A DNA stretch of 64,000 nt, from positions 1,054,001-1,118,000 of the forward strand of contig NZ_BAABHW010000001.1 of the NCBI RefSeq assembly GCF_039542305.1. Direction: 5' to 3'. The position numbers and the translations under genes are program-made. Position 1 is the stretch's first letter. Each line of letters starts with the position of its first letter. The notes under the pieces are model-generated. The model did not search any database and had not been told where the DNA came from. It saw nothing but the letters and a program-made list of their open reading frames with translations. The stretch comes from Roseibacterium beibuensis (GTDB taxonomy: Bacteria; Pseudomonadota; Alphaproteobacteria; Rhodobacterales; Rhodobacteraceae). Shown piece after piece: positions 52,761 to 61,543 of the stretch.

Positions 52761-52885
52761 GCGATGTCCCTTCTTGTTGGCGTTTGCCCGTTGCCGTCCG
52801 GCAACCTCGGCTGTTCGCTAGCACGAAGTTCGCCAACTGTCAGGGCGTTTTTGACCTGCCAAGCGGAGTGCCGCCATCGTGATTG

Positions 52886-52980
52886 CGAAGCGCGTTTGGG
52901 CGCGGTCCGGCTGGGGCTGAAGCGGCCCCTCGATCGGTCGCAATAGCGAAAGGGTCCGACGAACGGACCCTTTGCATTTT
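52886..52980 (+). ncRNA. Candidate small RNA ending at the orphan rightward terminator
   Basis: A possible -35 TTGACC (52851-52856) lies about 30 bases before this segment, which contains a GGGGC/GCCCC hairpin region near 52913-52929 and ends in a strong terminator. The -10 element is weak. No coding frame with a good start is present. This is a guess from signal order only. Confidence 0.25.
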
Positions 52981-52981
52981 T
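52949..52981 (+). terminator. Orphan rightward intrinsic terminator
   Basis: AAAGGGTCCG (52949-52958) and CGGACCCTTT (52964-52973) form a perfect 10-pair stem with loop ACGAA, then GCATTTTTC. Only rightward reading gives a T run. No rightward gene lies upstream of it within 880 bases (the ketosynthase has its own terminator), so it implies an unannotated transcript. Confidence 0.7.
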
Positions 52982-53064
52982 CTCTCCCTGTCGGACTGGC
53001 CGACTTTGTGGGCAGGACGCTATGCCAGAGTTTCCCAGCCGTCAACAGGGCAATGCGGGCTTTT

Positions 53065-53082
53065 GTTGCAAAGGTTTGCAAC
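53065..53082. promoter_or_regulatory. Perfect palindrome GTTGCAAA-GG-TTTGCAAC
   Basis: An 8+2+8 inverted repeat, 200 bases upstream of the HerA-like gene and 305 bases upstream of the IalB-family gene. It is AT-rich against its background and looks like a dimeric repressor operator; no known consensus is claimed. Confidence 0.45.
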
Positions 53083-53132
53083 CCCTTTTCAAAACGCTTT
53101 GGGATTCGTCGGACTCGCCGGGCGCGAGGCCG

Positions 53133-53155
53133 AAAAAAACGCGCCCGAAGGCGCG
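53133..53155 (-). terminator. Orphan leftward intrinsic terminator
   Basis: Read leftward: CGCGCC, loop TTCG, GGCGCG, then seven Ts. A UUCG-capped stem plus a T run is a textbook terminator. No leftward gene lies to its right within 2 kb, so it implies an antisense or leader transcript starting near or inside the HerA-like gene. Confidence 0.65.
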
Positions 53156-53281
53156 GCCAGTGGACAGGAAGGACGGTGCCCAACGACCGAATGGTCCTTG
53201 GGACCGGGTTCATGCTGGCATGGCGTGGTTAAGTTTGTATTGTGACCGGCGAAGAATGATCGACACGGGGGCAGGGGCCTG

Positions 53282-54841
53282 ATGGAGAACGGTATTTTCA
53301 TTGGCGGCGGCGGCGCGGACTATGCCGAGCCGCAGCATCTGCTGCTGAATTACGCCAACCGTCACGGGTTGATCGCCGGGGCCACCGGCACGGGCAAGAC
53401 CGTCACCCTCCAGATCCTCGCTGAAAGCTTTTCGGCGCGGGGCGTGCCCGTCATCCTTGCCGATGTGAAGGGCGATCTGGCGGGCCTCGGCCAGTCCGGG
53501 AGCGAGGGGTTCAAGCTCCATGATGCATTCATGGACCGGGCGGGCAGGATCGGGTTCTCCGACTATGCCTACCGGTCCTTTCCGGTGACTTTCTGGGACC
53601 TGTTCGGCCAAAAGGGCCACCCGGTGCGCACGACCGTGGCCGAGATGGGGCCGCTTCTGCTGGCGCGGCTTCTGGAACTGACCGAAGCGCAGGAAGGGAT
53701 CCTCAACATCGCCTTCCGTGTGGCCGACGAACAGGGCATGGCGCTTCTGGATCTGAAGGATTTGCAGGCCCTGCTGGTCTGGGTGGGTGAGAACCGCAAG
53801 GATCTGTCGCTGCGCTATGGCAACGTATCCACTGCCTCGATCGGTGCGATCCAGCGGCGGCTCCTGGTGCTGGAAGGGCAGGGCGGTGACAAGCTGTTCG
53901 GGGAACCGGCGCTGGAACTGCACGACCTGTTCCTGACCGATGACGCAGGGCTGGGACGGATCAACATCCTTGCCGCCGACACCCTGATGCAGAGCCCGCG
54001 CCTTTACGCGACCTTCCTGCTATGGCTGCTGTCGGAACTGTTCGAGGAACTGCCCGAGGTGGGCGACCCCGACAAGCCGAAGCTGGTCTTCTTCTTCGAC
54101 GAGGCCCATCTGCTGTTCGAGGATGCCCCCAAGGCGCTGGTCGACAAGGTCGAACAGGTGGCGCGCCTGATCCGCTCCAAGGGGGTGGGGGTCTATTTCA
54201 TCACCCAGAACCCGGCGGATGTGCCGGACGACATTCTCGGCCAGTTGGGCAACCGGGTGCAGCACGCGCTTCGGGCCTTTACCGCTAAGGACCGGCGCGA
54301 CCTGCGCCATGCGGCCGAGAACTACCGCGACAATCCGCGCTTCGTCATCGAGGATGCGATCCGCGAGGTCGGCGTGGGCGAGGCCGTGACCTCGATGCTG
54401 GAGCGCAAGGGCATCCCCGGCATGGCCGAACGCACCCTGATCCGCCCCCCGTCCAGCCAATTGGGGCCGATTGACGAGGGCACGCGCGCGGCGCTGATCG
54501 CGGGCTCCCCGGTGGCGGGCAAGTACGATCGGACCGTGGACCGGGAAAGCGCCTTCGAGATCCTTCAGGCGCGGGCGGCCCAGGCCGCCGCCGAGGCGGA
54601 GGAGGCCGAACGCGCCGAGGAAGAGGCAGAGATGGCAGAACGCGAGTATCGCTCGGCGCGGCGCTATTCGGGGGCGCGCGTCTCGCGGTCAAGTTCGCGC
54701 AGCATCTCCAGCCGCAGCCGGTCGTCGCGGTCGGATTCGGTCGGCACCGCCTTCGCCAAAAGTTTCGCGCGCCAGTTGGGCACCCAAAGCGGCCGGGCGG
54801 TTGTCCGCGGGATCCTGGGCGGGCTGTTCCGGGGACGCTAG
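53282..54841 (+). CDS. HerA-like (DUF853) ATPase
   Basis: A hexameric-type ATPase of 519 residues related to HerA/FtsK helicases; E. coli YjgR belongs to the family, whose role is unknown. Walker A is GATGTGKT (33-40), Walker B KLVFFFDEAHLLF, sensor region YFITQNPADVP. After about residue 420 come a charged Ala/Glu coil (AAEAEEAERAEEEAEMAE) and an Arg/Ser-rich stretch, then a basic tail. No nuclease partner (NurA-like) is next to it. The start follows GGGGGCAGGGGCCTG. Confidence 0.88.
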   Translation: MENGIFIGGGGADYAEPQHLLLNYANRHGLIAGATGTGKTVTLQILAESFSARGVPVILADVKGDLAGLGQSGSEGFKLHDAFMDRAGRIGFSDYAYRSFPVTFWDLFGQKGHPVRTTVAEMGPLLLARLLELTEAQEGILNIAFRVADEQGMALLDLKDLQALLVWVGENRKDLSLRYGNVSTASIGAIQRRLLVLEGQGGDKLFGEPALELHDLFLTDDAGLGRINILAADTLMQSPRLYATFLLWLLSELFEELPEVGDPDKPKLVFFFDEAHLLFEDAPKALVDKVEQVARLIRSKGVGVYFITQNPADVPDDILGQLGNRVQHALRAFTAKDRRDLRHAAENYRDNPRFVIEDAIREVGVGEAVTSMLERKGIPGMAERTLIRPPSSQLGPIDEGTRAALIAGSPVAGKYDRTVDRESAFEILQARAAQAAAEAEEAERAEEEAEMAEREYRSARRYSGARVSRSSSRSISSRSRSSRSDSVGTAFAKSFARQLGTQSGRAVVRGILGGLFRGR

Positions 54842-54974
54842 GCTGGCCGCGTGATCACGAACCCGCGATTGCAGCGGTTTTCTTAGGCAAATCCGATGCG
54901 CCGCACTGACGCATCCACTTGGCCTGCGGAGCCGGTCGGCTTATGGTCCGGTCTACAGACCAAAAGGCATCCCC

Positions 54975-56966
54975 ATGATCGTAGAACTCGGACATTTCGC
55001 CCTGATCCTCGCCTTCATGGTGTCGATCTTCCAGATGATCGTGCCGATGATCGGCGCAGCCCGCGGGCTTCCCGGCTGGATGGCCGTGGCCGAACCGGCA
55101 GCCACGACGCAGTTTCTGCTGACCGCCTTTTCCTTCGGGGCGCTGACATACGCCTTCGTCACCTCGGATTTCTCGCTCAGCCTTGTCGTGTCGAACTCGC
55201 ACACGCTGAAGCCGCTTCTCTACAAGATCAGTGGCGTTTGGGGGAACCACGAAGGCTCGCTGTTGCTGTGGGTGCTGATCCTGACCCTGTTCGGAGCCTG
55301 CGCGGCGTGGTTCGGGGCCAACCTGCCGCCGACCCTCAAGGCGCGCGTTCTGGCGGTCCAAAGCTCGGTCTCGGCGGCCTTTTTCGCCTTCATCCTTTTC
55401 ACGTCGAACCCGTTCATCCGGCTCGCCGTACCGCCCTTTGACGGGCAGGATCTGAACCCGCTCCTGCAGGATCCGGGCCTCGCGTTCCACCCACCGTTCC
55501 TCTACCTCGGCTATGTCGGCCTGAGCATGGCGTTCTCTTTCGCGGTGGCCGCCTTGATCGAAGGGCGCGTCGACGCCGCGTGGGGCCGCTGGGTGCGCCC
55601 CTGGACGCTGGCGGCCTGGGTCTTCCTGACCATCGGCATCGGCCTGGGCAGCTGGTGGGCCTATTACGAACTGGGCTGGGGCGGTTTCTGGTTCTGGGAC
55701 CCGGTCGAGAACGCCTCTCTCATGCCGTGGCTGATCTCGGCGGCGCTGCTGCACTCGGCCATCGTTGTCGAGAAGCGCGAGGCGCTGAAAAGCTGGACGA
55801 TCCTGCTTGCGATCCTTGCCTTCGGCTTCTCGCTGATCGGGACCTTCATCGTGCGCTCGGGCATTATCACATCGGTCCACGCCTTCGCCAATGACCCAGA
55901 ACGCGGGGTGTTCATCCTGCTGATCCTCGCCTTCTTCATGGGCGGGTCGCTGCTGTTGTTCGCGCTGCGCGCCAGCGCGATGGAGGCCAAGGGGGTCTTC
56001 GGGCTGGTCAGCCGCGAGTCCGGGCTTGTCGTGAACAACCTGCTGCTGGCGGTGTCGACCTTCGTCGTGTTCATCGGGACGATCTGGCCGCTGCTGGCCG
56101 AGTTGTTCTTCGAGCGAACGCTGTCGGTGGGCGCGCCCTTCTTCAACGCGGCGGTGACGCCCTTCGGCTTCGGTCTGGCGGCGGTGCTGCCCATCGGGGC
56201 CATGCTGCCGTGGAAACGGGCGCGGATCGGGCGCGTGGTGAAAACCCTGCTTCCCGCAATGATCCTGGCGATTGCCGTGGGTCTGCTGGCCTTCACGATC
56301 TACACCGGTCACTCCATCCTTGCGCCCATCGGCGTGGCGCTGGCCGTCTGGCTGGTGGCGGGCGCCTTCGTGGACCTGTGGTCGCGCACGGGGCGTGGTT
56401 CGGTCGGCAGCCGCCTGTCGCGCCTGACGCGGTTGCCGCGGGCCGACTGGGGCAAGACGCTGGCCCATGCCGGCGTTGGCATCACGCTGTTCGGGATCGC
56501 GACCCTGACCGGCTACGAGCGCGAGGATATCCGCGTCGCGCAGATCGGAGAGCCGTACACGGTCGGCGCCTACGAGATCGAGTTGCAGGGCGTGGACGAG
56601 AATATGCGCGGCCCGAACTACCTGTCCACGATGGCCACCATCGCCGTGCGCGAGGCCGATAGCGGGCGGCTGATCTCGGTCCTCAACCCCGAGCGGCGGG
56701 TCTACCCGGTGGCGGGCATGCCCACCACCGAGGCGGGGATCAACAACGGCTTCACCCGCGATGTCTACGTCACGCTCGGCGATCCGCAGGACAATGGCGG
56801 GTGGGCCGTGCGGACATGGATCAAACCCTTCGCGAACTGGATTTGGGGCGGCACGATCATCATGGCGCTTGGCGGGCTGTTCAGCCTGAGCGACCGCCGC
56901 TATCGCGTGGCCGCCGGCGCGGCCAAGCAGCGCCGCACGCCGAGCGAGGGGGTGCCCGCGGAATGA
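54975..56966 (+). CDS. ccmF: Cytochrome c haem lyase subunit CcmF
   Basis: Integral membrane part of the system I cytochrome c maturation machine that attaches haem to apocytochromes in the periplasm. 663 residues with about 15 membrane segments, the haem-handling WWD-type motif WGGFWFWDPVENASLMPWL, and conserved periplasmic histidines (WGNHEGS, HPPFLYLGY). ATGA overlap with ccmH. Confidence 0.96.
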   Translation: MIVELGHFALILAFMVSIFQMIVPMIGAARGLPGWMAVAEPAATTQFLLTAFSFGALTYAFVTSDFSLSLVVSNSHTLKPLLYKISGVWGNHEGSLLLWVLILTLFGACAAWFGANLPPTLKARVLAVQSSVSAAFFAFILFTSNPFIRLAVPPFDGQDLNPLLQDPGLAFHPPFLYLGYVGLSMAFSFAVAALIEGRVDAAWGRWVRPWTLAAWVFLTIGIGLGSWWAYYELGWGGFWFWDPVENASLMPWLISAALLHSAIVVEKREALKSWTILLAILAFGFSLIGTFIVRSGIITSVHAFANDPERGVFILLILAFFMGGSLLLFALRASAMEAKGVFGLVSRESGLVVNNLLLAVSTFVVFIGTIWPLLAELFFERTLSVGAPFFNAAVTPFGFGLAAVLPIGAMLPWKRARIGRVVKTLLPAMILAIAVGLLAFTIYTGHSILAPIGVALAVWLVAGAFVDLWSRTGRGSVGSRLSRLTRLPRADWGKTLAHAGVGITLFGIATLTGYEREDIRVAQIGEPYTVGAYEIELQGVDENMRGPNYLSTMATIAVREADSGRLISVLNPERRVYPVAGMPTTEAGINNGFTRDVYVTLGDPQDNGGWAVRTWIKPFANWIWGGTIIMALGGLFSLSDRRYRVAAGAAKQRRTPSEGVPAE

Positions 56967-57481
56967 TTTGCCTGTCGCGTTTCCTCGCCCGCCTTGTTCA
57001 TGGCGCCCGCGCGCTTTTGCGGCGGGGCCTGCCGCATCTGGTCGTCCTGATGATGGTCGCGGCCACGCCTGTGCTGGCCGTGCAGGCCGACGAGGTTCTG
57101 GATGACCCGGTGCTGGAAGAGCGGGCCCGCGACATCAGCGCGAACCTGCGCTGCGTGGTCTGCCGTGGCGAATCCATCGACGAGTCGAACGCCACCGTGG
57201 CCCGTGACCTGCGCCTTCTGGTGCGCGAACGGCTGGTCGAGGGCGACACGGACGAAGAGGTCATGGCCTATGTCGTGGATCGCTACGGCGAATACGTGCT
57301 TCTGCGGCCCACGTTTGGCGGCGCGAATATCCTGCTTTGGTGGGCCGGGCCGCTGCTCCTGCTGATCGGGCTTGGCTTGGCGATTGGCTATCTGCGCCGC
57401 CGGTCGCGCGCCGAGGCCCCGACCGAGAGCGCACTCAGCGCCGAGGAAGAGGCCCGTCTGAAGGAAATCATGGGCGACTGA
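56963..57481 (+). CDS. ccmH: Cytochrome c maturation protein CcmH (CycL)
   Basis: Periplasmic thiol-redox partner of CcmF that keeps apocytochrome CxxCH sites reduced. 172 residues: N-terminal signal/anchor, the LRCxxC motif (LRCVVC, C64 and C67), GESIDESNATVARDLR, and a C-terminal membrane helix (ILLWWAGPLLLLIGLGLAIGYL). CcmI, which often follows, is not next; an enoyl-CoA hydratase gene comes after 99 bases. Confidence 0.95.
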   Translation: MICLSRFLARLVHGARALLRRGLPHLVVLMMVAATPVLAVQADEVLDDPVLEERARDISANLRCVVCRGESIDESNATVARDLRLLVRERLVEGDTDEEVMAYVVDRYGEYVLLRPTFGGANILLWWAGPLLLLIGLGLAIGYLRRRSRAEAPTESALSAEEEARLKEIMGD

Positions 57482-57580
57482 CGCCCATGCCGCGCCTTGC
57501 GTGACGTGGCGTTTCAGCTTTCGCAGCCGCCCGGGCCTGTCTAGTCTCCGCCCCGACAGGATCAGGGGAGGCACCGGCCC

Positions 57581-58357
57581 ATGCACTACGAAACGATCAC
57601 CCGCGAGGATGCGGATGGGATCGCCACCATTACCTTCCGCCGCCCGGAGGTGATGAACGCGCTCAACACGCAGATGCGGGCCGAACTGACCCACGCCGTC
57701 AGCCATGCCGCGCAGGAGGCGCGGGTGGTGGTTCTGACCGGCGAAGGGCGGGCCTTTTGCTCGGGGCAGGATCTTGGCGACCGGGCCAACATCGCGAACC
57801 TCAATATCGAGCGGACCCTGCGCGACGAATATATCCCCATGCTGATGGCCATCGTGGAGTGCCCGGTGCCTGTGATCGCGGCGGTCAATGGCACGGCGGC
57901 CGGGGCGGGGGCGAACCTTGCGCTGGTGTGCGACGTGGTGATCGCCTCCGAGTCCGCCAGCTTCATCCAGGCGTTCACGCGGATCGGCCTGATCCCCGAT
58001 GCGGGGGGCACCTGGGCCTTGCCACGGCAGGTGGGTCTGGCCAAGGCGATGGGGGCGGCGCTCTTTGCCGACAAGATCAGCGCGCAGCAGGCCAGCGACT
58101 GGGGCATGATCTGGGAGGCGGTCCCGGACGAGGCGTTCGAAGCGCACTGGCGTGCCCGCGCGGCGTATCTGGCCAATGGCCCGACCGAGGCGCTCAAGCG
58201 CGTGAAAGCGGCGATGAAGGCCAGTTTCGGCAACACGCTGGAGGAACAGCTGTTGCTGGAAGGGCAATTGCAGGGCCAATGCGGCAAGACGCGCGACTTC
58301 AAGGAAGGGGTTCTGGCCTTCCTTGACAAGCGCGAGGCGAAATTCGAGGGGCGCTGA
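57581..58357 (+). CDS. Enoyl-CoA hydratase/isomerase (PaaG-like)
   Basis: A crotonase-fold enzyme of 258 residues. The oxyanion-hole stretches are GRAFCSGQDLGDR and NGTAAGAGANLALVCD; the order of CSGQDLGDR matches PaaG (1,2-epoxyphenylacetyl-CoA isomerase) more than FadB-type hydratases. There are no other paa genes nearby, so a general acyl-CoA role is also possible. It follows ccmH with its own leader; AGGGGAGG lies upstream of the ATG. Confidence 0.86.
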   Translation: MHYETITREDADGIATITFRRPEVMNALNTQMRAELTHAVSHAAQEARVVVLTGEGRAFCSGQDLGDRANIANLNIERTLRDEYIPMLMAIVECPVPVIAAVNGTAAGAGANLALVCDVVIASESASFIQAFTRIGLIPDAGGTWALPRQVGLAKAMGAALFADKISAQQASDWGMIWEAVPDEAFEAHWRARAAYLANGPTEALKRVKAAMKASFGNTLEEQLLLEGQLQGQCGKTRDFKEGVLAFLDKREAKFEGR

Positions 58358-58379
58358 CACAGCCACGCCCCGGATAGAA

Positions 58380-58407
58380 AAAGGGCCGCCTTTCGGGGCG
58401 GCCCTTT
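58380..58407. terminator. Bidirectional terminator between the hydratase gene and livM
   Basis: AAAGGGCCGCC (58380-58390) pairs with GGCGGCCCTTT (58397-58407) around TTTCGG. A runs on the left and T runs on the right let it serve both convergent genes. Confidence 0.85.
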
Positions 58408-58428
58408 GCGTTTGACTGTTTGGTGTGC

Positions 58429-59739
58429 TCAACGCTCGGGGATCAGGCCCTTGGGGCTGAACCGCAGAACCAGCAGCAGGATGATGCCCATCGTCATCAG
58501 GCGCATATGCGCCGCCGACCCGAGGAGATGCTCGCGCAGGGCCGAGCCCTCGTCCATGCCCGCGGTGATGGTTTCCATCACGAAGAAGCCCATCGGCTCC
58601 ACCATCACCCACAGCCACCAGATCAGGAACCCGCCCAGCACGGCCCCCCAGTTGTTGCCGGACCCGCCTACGATCACCATGACCCAGATCAGGAAGGTGA
58701 AGCGCAGCGGCTGGTAGGTGGATGGCACGAGCTGGCTGTCGAGTGTGGTCATCATCGCGCCTGCGACGCCGATCACGGCCGAGCCCAGGATGAAGACCTG
58801 CAAGTGGCGTCGGGTGACGTCCTTGCCCATCGCCTCGGCGGCGACCTCGTTGTCGCGGATGGCGCGCATCATCCGGCCCCAGGGCGAGTTCAGCGCCTTC
58901 TGGCTCAGCCAGATCAGGATCAGGAGGACCGTCACGAACAACGCGGCATAGAGCAGTTTCACAGTGATCGTCGAGGCGCCCACCGGGTCCGAGCCCATCG
59001 AGGCGGCGAAGTTCCGGAAGCTTTCGGAGGCTTGCAGATCGACCTCGTAAGGAACAGGACGCGGAATGCCGATCACGTTCTTCACACCCCGCGCCAGCCA
59101 GTCCTCGTTCTTGAGAACGGCGATGATGATCTCGGCGATGCCGAGGGTCGCGATGGCCAGGTAGTCGGACCGCAGCCCGAGCGCCGTCTTGCCGATGATC
59201 CAGGCCGCCCCGGCCGCGAGCAGGCCGCCGACAGGCCAGGCGACCAGCACCGGCAGGCCAAGCCCCCCCAGGTAGCCGCTGACCGAGGGATCGACGGATT
59301 CAACCGCCTCGACGCCCGCATCGAAGACACCCCGGAAGAGGAAGAACCCACCGACAAGGATCACCAGCAAGGCGATGCCGCGCATCCGGCCAGCGGGCAT
59401 CTTCTGATACGTCAGGATCGCCGCGATGATCGTCGCGGCCCCCAGGATCAGCCCGAGGATGACACCCAGGCCACCTGCGGACCAGGCCTCGCCCACCGGG
59501 TCCATCGACACCAGCACCGTGGCCAGCCCCCCAAGCGCCAGAAAGCCCATGACGCCGACGTTGAACAGGCCCGCATAGCCCCACTGGATATTCACGCCAA
59601 GCGCCATGATCGCGCTGATCAGGCCCATGTTCAGGATCGTAAGCGAGGTATTCCACGACTGCACGACACCGGTCCCGATGAACAGGATGGCGACAAGGGC
59701 AAAGAGGGCGACGGCCCGGATGTTCACGGCTCCGCTCAT
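58429..59739 (-). CDS. livM: Branched-chain amino acid/amide ABC permease, LivM type
   Basis: Inner-membrane permease subunit, 436 residues, about 10-11 membrane segments. Family signatures are WGYAGLFNVGVMGFLALGG and LGSAVIGVAGAMMTTLDSQLVP, with the EAA-like loop MRAIRDNEVAAEAMGKD. It is longer than E. coli LivM core because of an inserted stretch between about 105 and 190. ATGA overlap with livH. The solute could be branched-chain amino acids, urea or short amides. Confidence 0.93.
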   Translation of the reverse strand: MSGAVNIRAVALFALVAILFIGTGVVQSWNTSLTILNMGLISAIMALGVNIQWGYAGLFNVGVMGFLALGGLATVLVSMDPVGEAWSAGGLGVILGLILGAATIIAAILTYQKMPAGRMRGIALLVILVGGFFLFRGVFDAGVEAVESVDPSVSGYLGGLGLPVLVAWPVGGLLAAGAAWIIGKTALGLRSDYLAIATLGIAEIIIAVLKNEDWLARGVKNVIGIPRPVPYEVDLQASESFRNFAASMGSDPVGASTITVKLLYAALFVTVLLILIWLSQKALNSPWGRMMRAIRDNEVAAEAMGKDVTRRHLQVFILGSAVIGVAGAMMTTLDSQLVPSTYQPLRFTFLIWVMVIVGGSGNNWGAVLGGFLIWWLWVMVEPMGFFVMETITAGMDEGSALREHLLGSAAHMRLMTMGIILLLVLRFSPKGLIPER

Positions 59740-60746
59740 ACCGATTTCCCCTTCATGATGCCGGTTGGTCTGAATAAGAGAACGATCAGCAGGATGCCGA
59801 AGCTGACCGCGAACTTGTAGTCGGTGGACAGGAGTTGCAGCAGCCCCTCGGGCTCCAGGCTTTCGGGCAGGAGATAGCCCACCACCTTGCGGAAGGCGTA
59901 GGTGACGGCGACCTCGGAATAGGCGATGACGAACCCGCCGAGGATCGCGCCAAGCGGGTTGCCCAGGCCGCCCACGATCGCCGAGGCGAAGATCGGCAGC
60001 AGCAGCTGGAAATAGGTGAAGGGCTTGAAGCTCTTGTCGAGGCCGTAAAGGACCCCCGCCGTCGTCGCCAGCGCCGCCACGATCAGCCAGGTGATCAGCA
60101 CGACGCGTTCGGGGTTGATCCCCGACAGCAGCGCCAGGTCCTCGTTATCCGAGAAGGCCCGCATGGATTTGCCCGTCCGCGTACGGTTGAGGAACCAGAA
60201 CAGCAGCGCCACGGCGATGATCGCCACGACGATGGTCAGCCCCTGGCTGGTGCGAAAGGCCAGCCCTTCGTCGAGGCCGGTCATCTCGCGGAAATCGCGG
60301 GCCGAGATGATGAAGCGCTCACCATCGGCAAAGCGTTGGTCATCCACGCCGATGATGAAGCGCACGATCCCGTTCATCACGAACATCACGCCGAGCGACG
60401 CGATGACGTAGATGATCGGCTTAGCCTTTTGCTGGCGGTAGAAGCGGTAGACCACCTTGTCCGTGCCGATCAGCAGAAGGCCCGTCACCGCGATCCCGAC
60501 GGGCAGGGCCAGCAGCGCGGTGGGAAGCGGCCCCAACGAGACCCCCAGCGATTGCAACCACCAGGTCACGAGGATCACCACCATCGTGCCGAAGGCCATC
60601 GTGTCGCCATGGGCAAAGTTGGAAAACCGCAGGATGCCGTAGATCAGCGTCACCCCGAGCGCCCCAAGCGCCAGTTGCGCGCCATAGGCGGTGGCGGGGA
60701 TGAGGACGAAATTGGCAAGCGCCACCAGGGCGTTGAGGAAATCCAT
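59736..60746 (-). CDS. livH: Branched-chain amino acid/amide ABC permease, LivH type
   Basis: Second permease subunit, 336 residues, eight to nine membrane segments. Typical features: ALGALGVTLIYGILRFSNFAHGDTMAFG near the start, the EAA-like TRTGKSMRAFSDNEDLALLSGINPERV, and FASAIVGGLGNPLGAILGG. It starts immediately (zero-base gap) after the stop of the first small secreted protein gene, so the two are translated together. Confidence 0.94.
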   Translation of the reverse strand: MDFLNALVALANFVLIPATAYGAQLALGALGVTLIYGILRFSNFAHGDTMAFGTMVVILVTWWLQSLGVSLGPLPTALLALPVGIAVTGLLLIGTDKVVYRFYRQQKAKPIIYVIASLGVMFVMNGIVRFIIGVDDQRFADGERFIISARDFREMTGLDEGLAFRTSQGLTIVVAIIAVALLFWFLNRTRTGKSMRAFSDNEDLALLSGINPERVVLITWLIVAALATTAGVLYGLDKSFKPFTYFQLLLPIFASAIVGGLGNPLGAILGGFVIAYSEVAVTYAFRKVVGYLLPESLEPEGLLQLLSTDYKFAVSFGILLIVLLFRPTGIMKGKSV

Positions 60747-61112
60747 TCAGGTCAACTCCTCGCAGGTTCCGAAGTAGCTGGTCGCCGCGCCGCGCTCGTC
60801 CCCGCCATGCAGGGTCAGGCGCGTGCGCGTGTCAGCCTCGATTGTCAAAAGCAGGGCGATCTCCCCGCCATGCCCCGCATAGTGGCGCGGCGCAGAGGGG
60901 CCAGCCGACAGCCGGGCGACCGGGATATCCGCGCCAAGGCCCGTCACGAACAGATCGCCCGCGTGATCGGCGGGCAGAAGCGCAAGGCGCAGCGCCGTCG
61001 CTTCACAGGCCGCACCGATGCCACAGGACACCGTCAACTCGCAGTCCCACGGCTCGGCCTGCGCCGTTGCCGCGCAAAGCGCAAGGGCGAAGGGCAGGGC
61101 GACGGGTTTCAT
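60747..61112 (-). CDS. Small secreted four-Cys protein, liv-operon paralogue 1
   Basis: A 121-residue exported protein: signal peptide to about 19 (ATAQA), then C24-x5-C30-x5-C36 (DCELTVSCGIGAAC) and a last Cys C117 (GTCEELT). No lipobox Cys at +1, so soluble and periplasmic, probably disulphide-bonded. It shares this cysteine spacing with its two downstream-strand neighbours. The function is unknown; its place between transporter genes suggests a link to substrate capture or permease assembly. ATGA overlap with paralogue 2. Confidence 0.7.
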   Translation of the reverse strand: MKPVALPFALALCAATAQAEPWDCELTVSCGIGAACEATALRLALLPADHAGDLFVTGLGADIPVARLSAGPSAPRHYAGHGGEIALLLTIEADTRTRLTLHGGDERGAATSYFGTCEELT

Positions 61113-61543
61113 TGATCGGCCCCCTCGGGGATCAGCGCGGGGCACACGCCCCCGGCGGTGACGGACGGCGGCGTCAGGTGCGGCTGGTGCAACGTCACGG
61201 CGATATGGCCGATATCGGACAGGGTCACGATCTGCACCGCTTGCGTATCGTCGGCGGCATGGACCAGCGTTCGAATGCGCGCCGGACGCAGCGAGCCTTC
61301 GGGGGCGGGGATATCCGCCACCAGCGCATAGCCGGCGCGGCGCTCGCCGGCCCAGTCGACGGTCCAATCGCCCGCCTCGTCCTCGGGCGTGACGACGGTG
61401 ATGGTTTGTTCCCAATCCTGGCATGGCGCGACGCCAAGGCAGATCACGGACAGATCGCAGGTGATCTCCTGGCCCGGCTCCTGCGCGGAAACGGGCGCAA
61501 CCGACAGGGCGGAGAGGGCGGCGGCAAGAAACAGGCGGGTCAT
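61109..61543 (-). CDS. Small secreted four-Cys protein, liv-operon paralogue 2
   Basis: A 144-residue exported protein with a signal peptide to about 20 (APVSA), C29-x5-C35-x5-C41 (TCDLSVICLGVAPC) and a C-terminal Cys C134 (AGGVCPAL). Between them lies a beta-rich middle of about 90 residues. The sequence differs from the neighbours outside the cysteine frame, which implies an old duplication. ATGA overlaps at both ends tie it to its neighbours. No catalytic motif is seen. Confidence 0.7.
   Translation of the reverse strand: MTRLFLAAALSALSVAPVSAQEPGQEITCDLSVICLGVAPCQDWEQTITVVTPEDEAGDWTVDWAGERRAGYALVADIPAPEGSLRPARIRTLVHAADDTQAVQIVTLSDIGHIAVTLHQPHLTPPSVTAGGVCPALIPEGADQ

Larger units (their letters stand above)
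52761..53281. other. Gene-free 521-base region with orphan terminators and a palindrome
   Basis: Lies between the leftward IalB-family gene and the rightward HerA-like gene. None of the open frames here looks coding; they run through hairpins and have Arg-rich, low-complexity translations. It holds a rightward terminator (52949-52978), a palindrome (53065-53082) and a leftward terminator (53133-53155), described separately. The two terminators face inward and match no annotated gene. Confidence 0.6.

Noticed and set aside
52818..53213. 131-codon leftward frame in the 521-base gap
   Set aside because: It runs through the leftward terminator hairpin and the palindrome, is Arg-rich and has no ribosome site.
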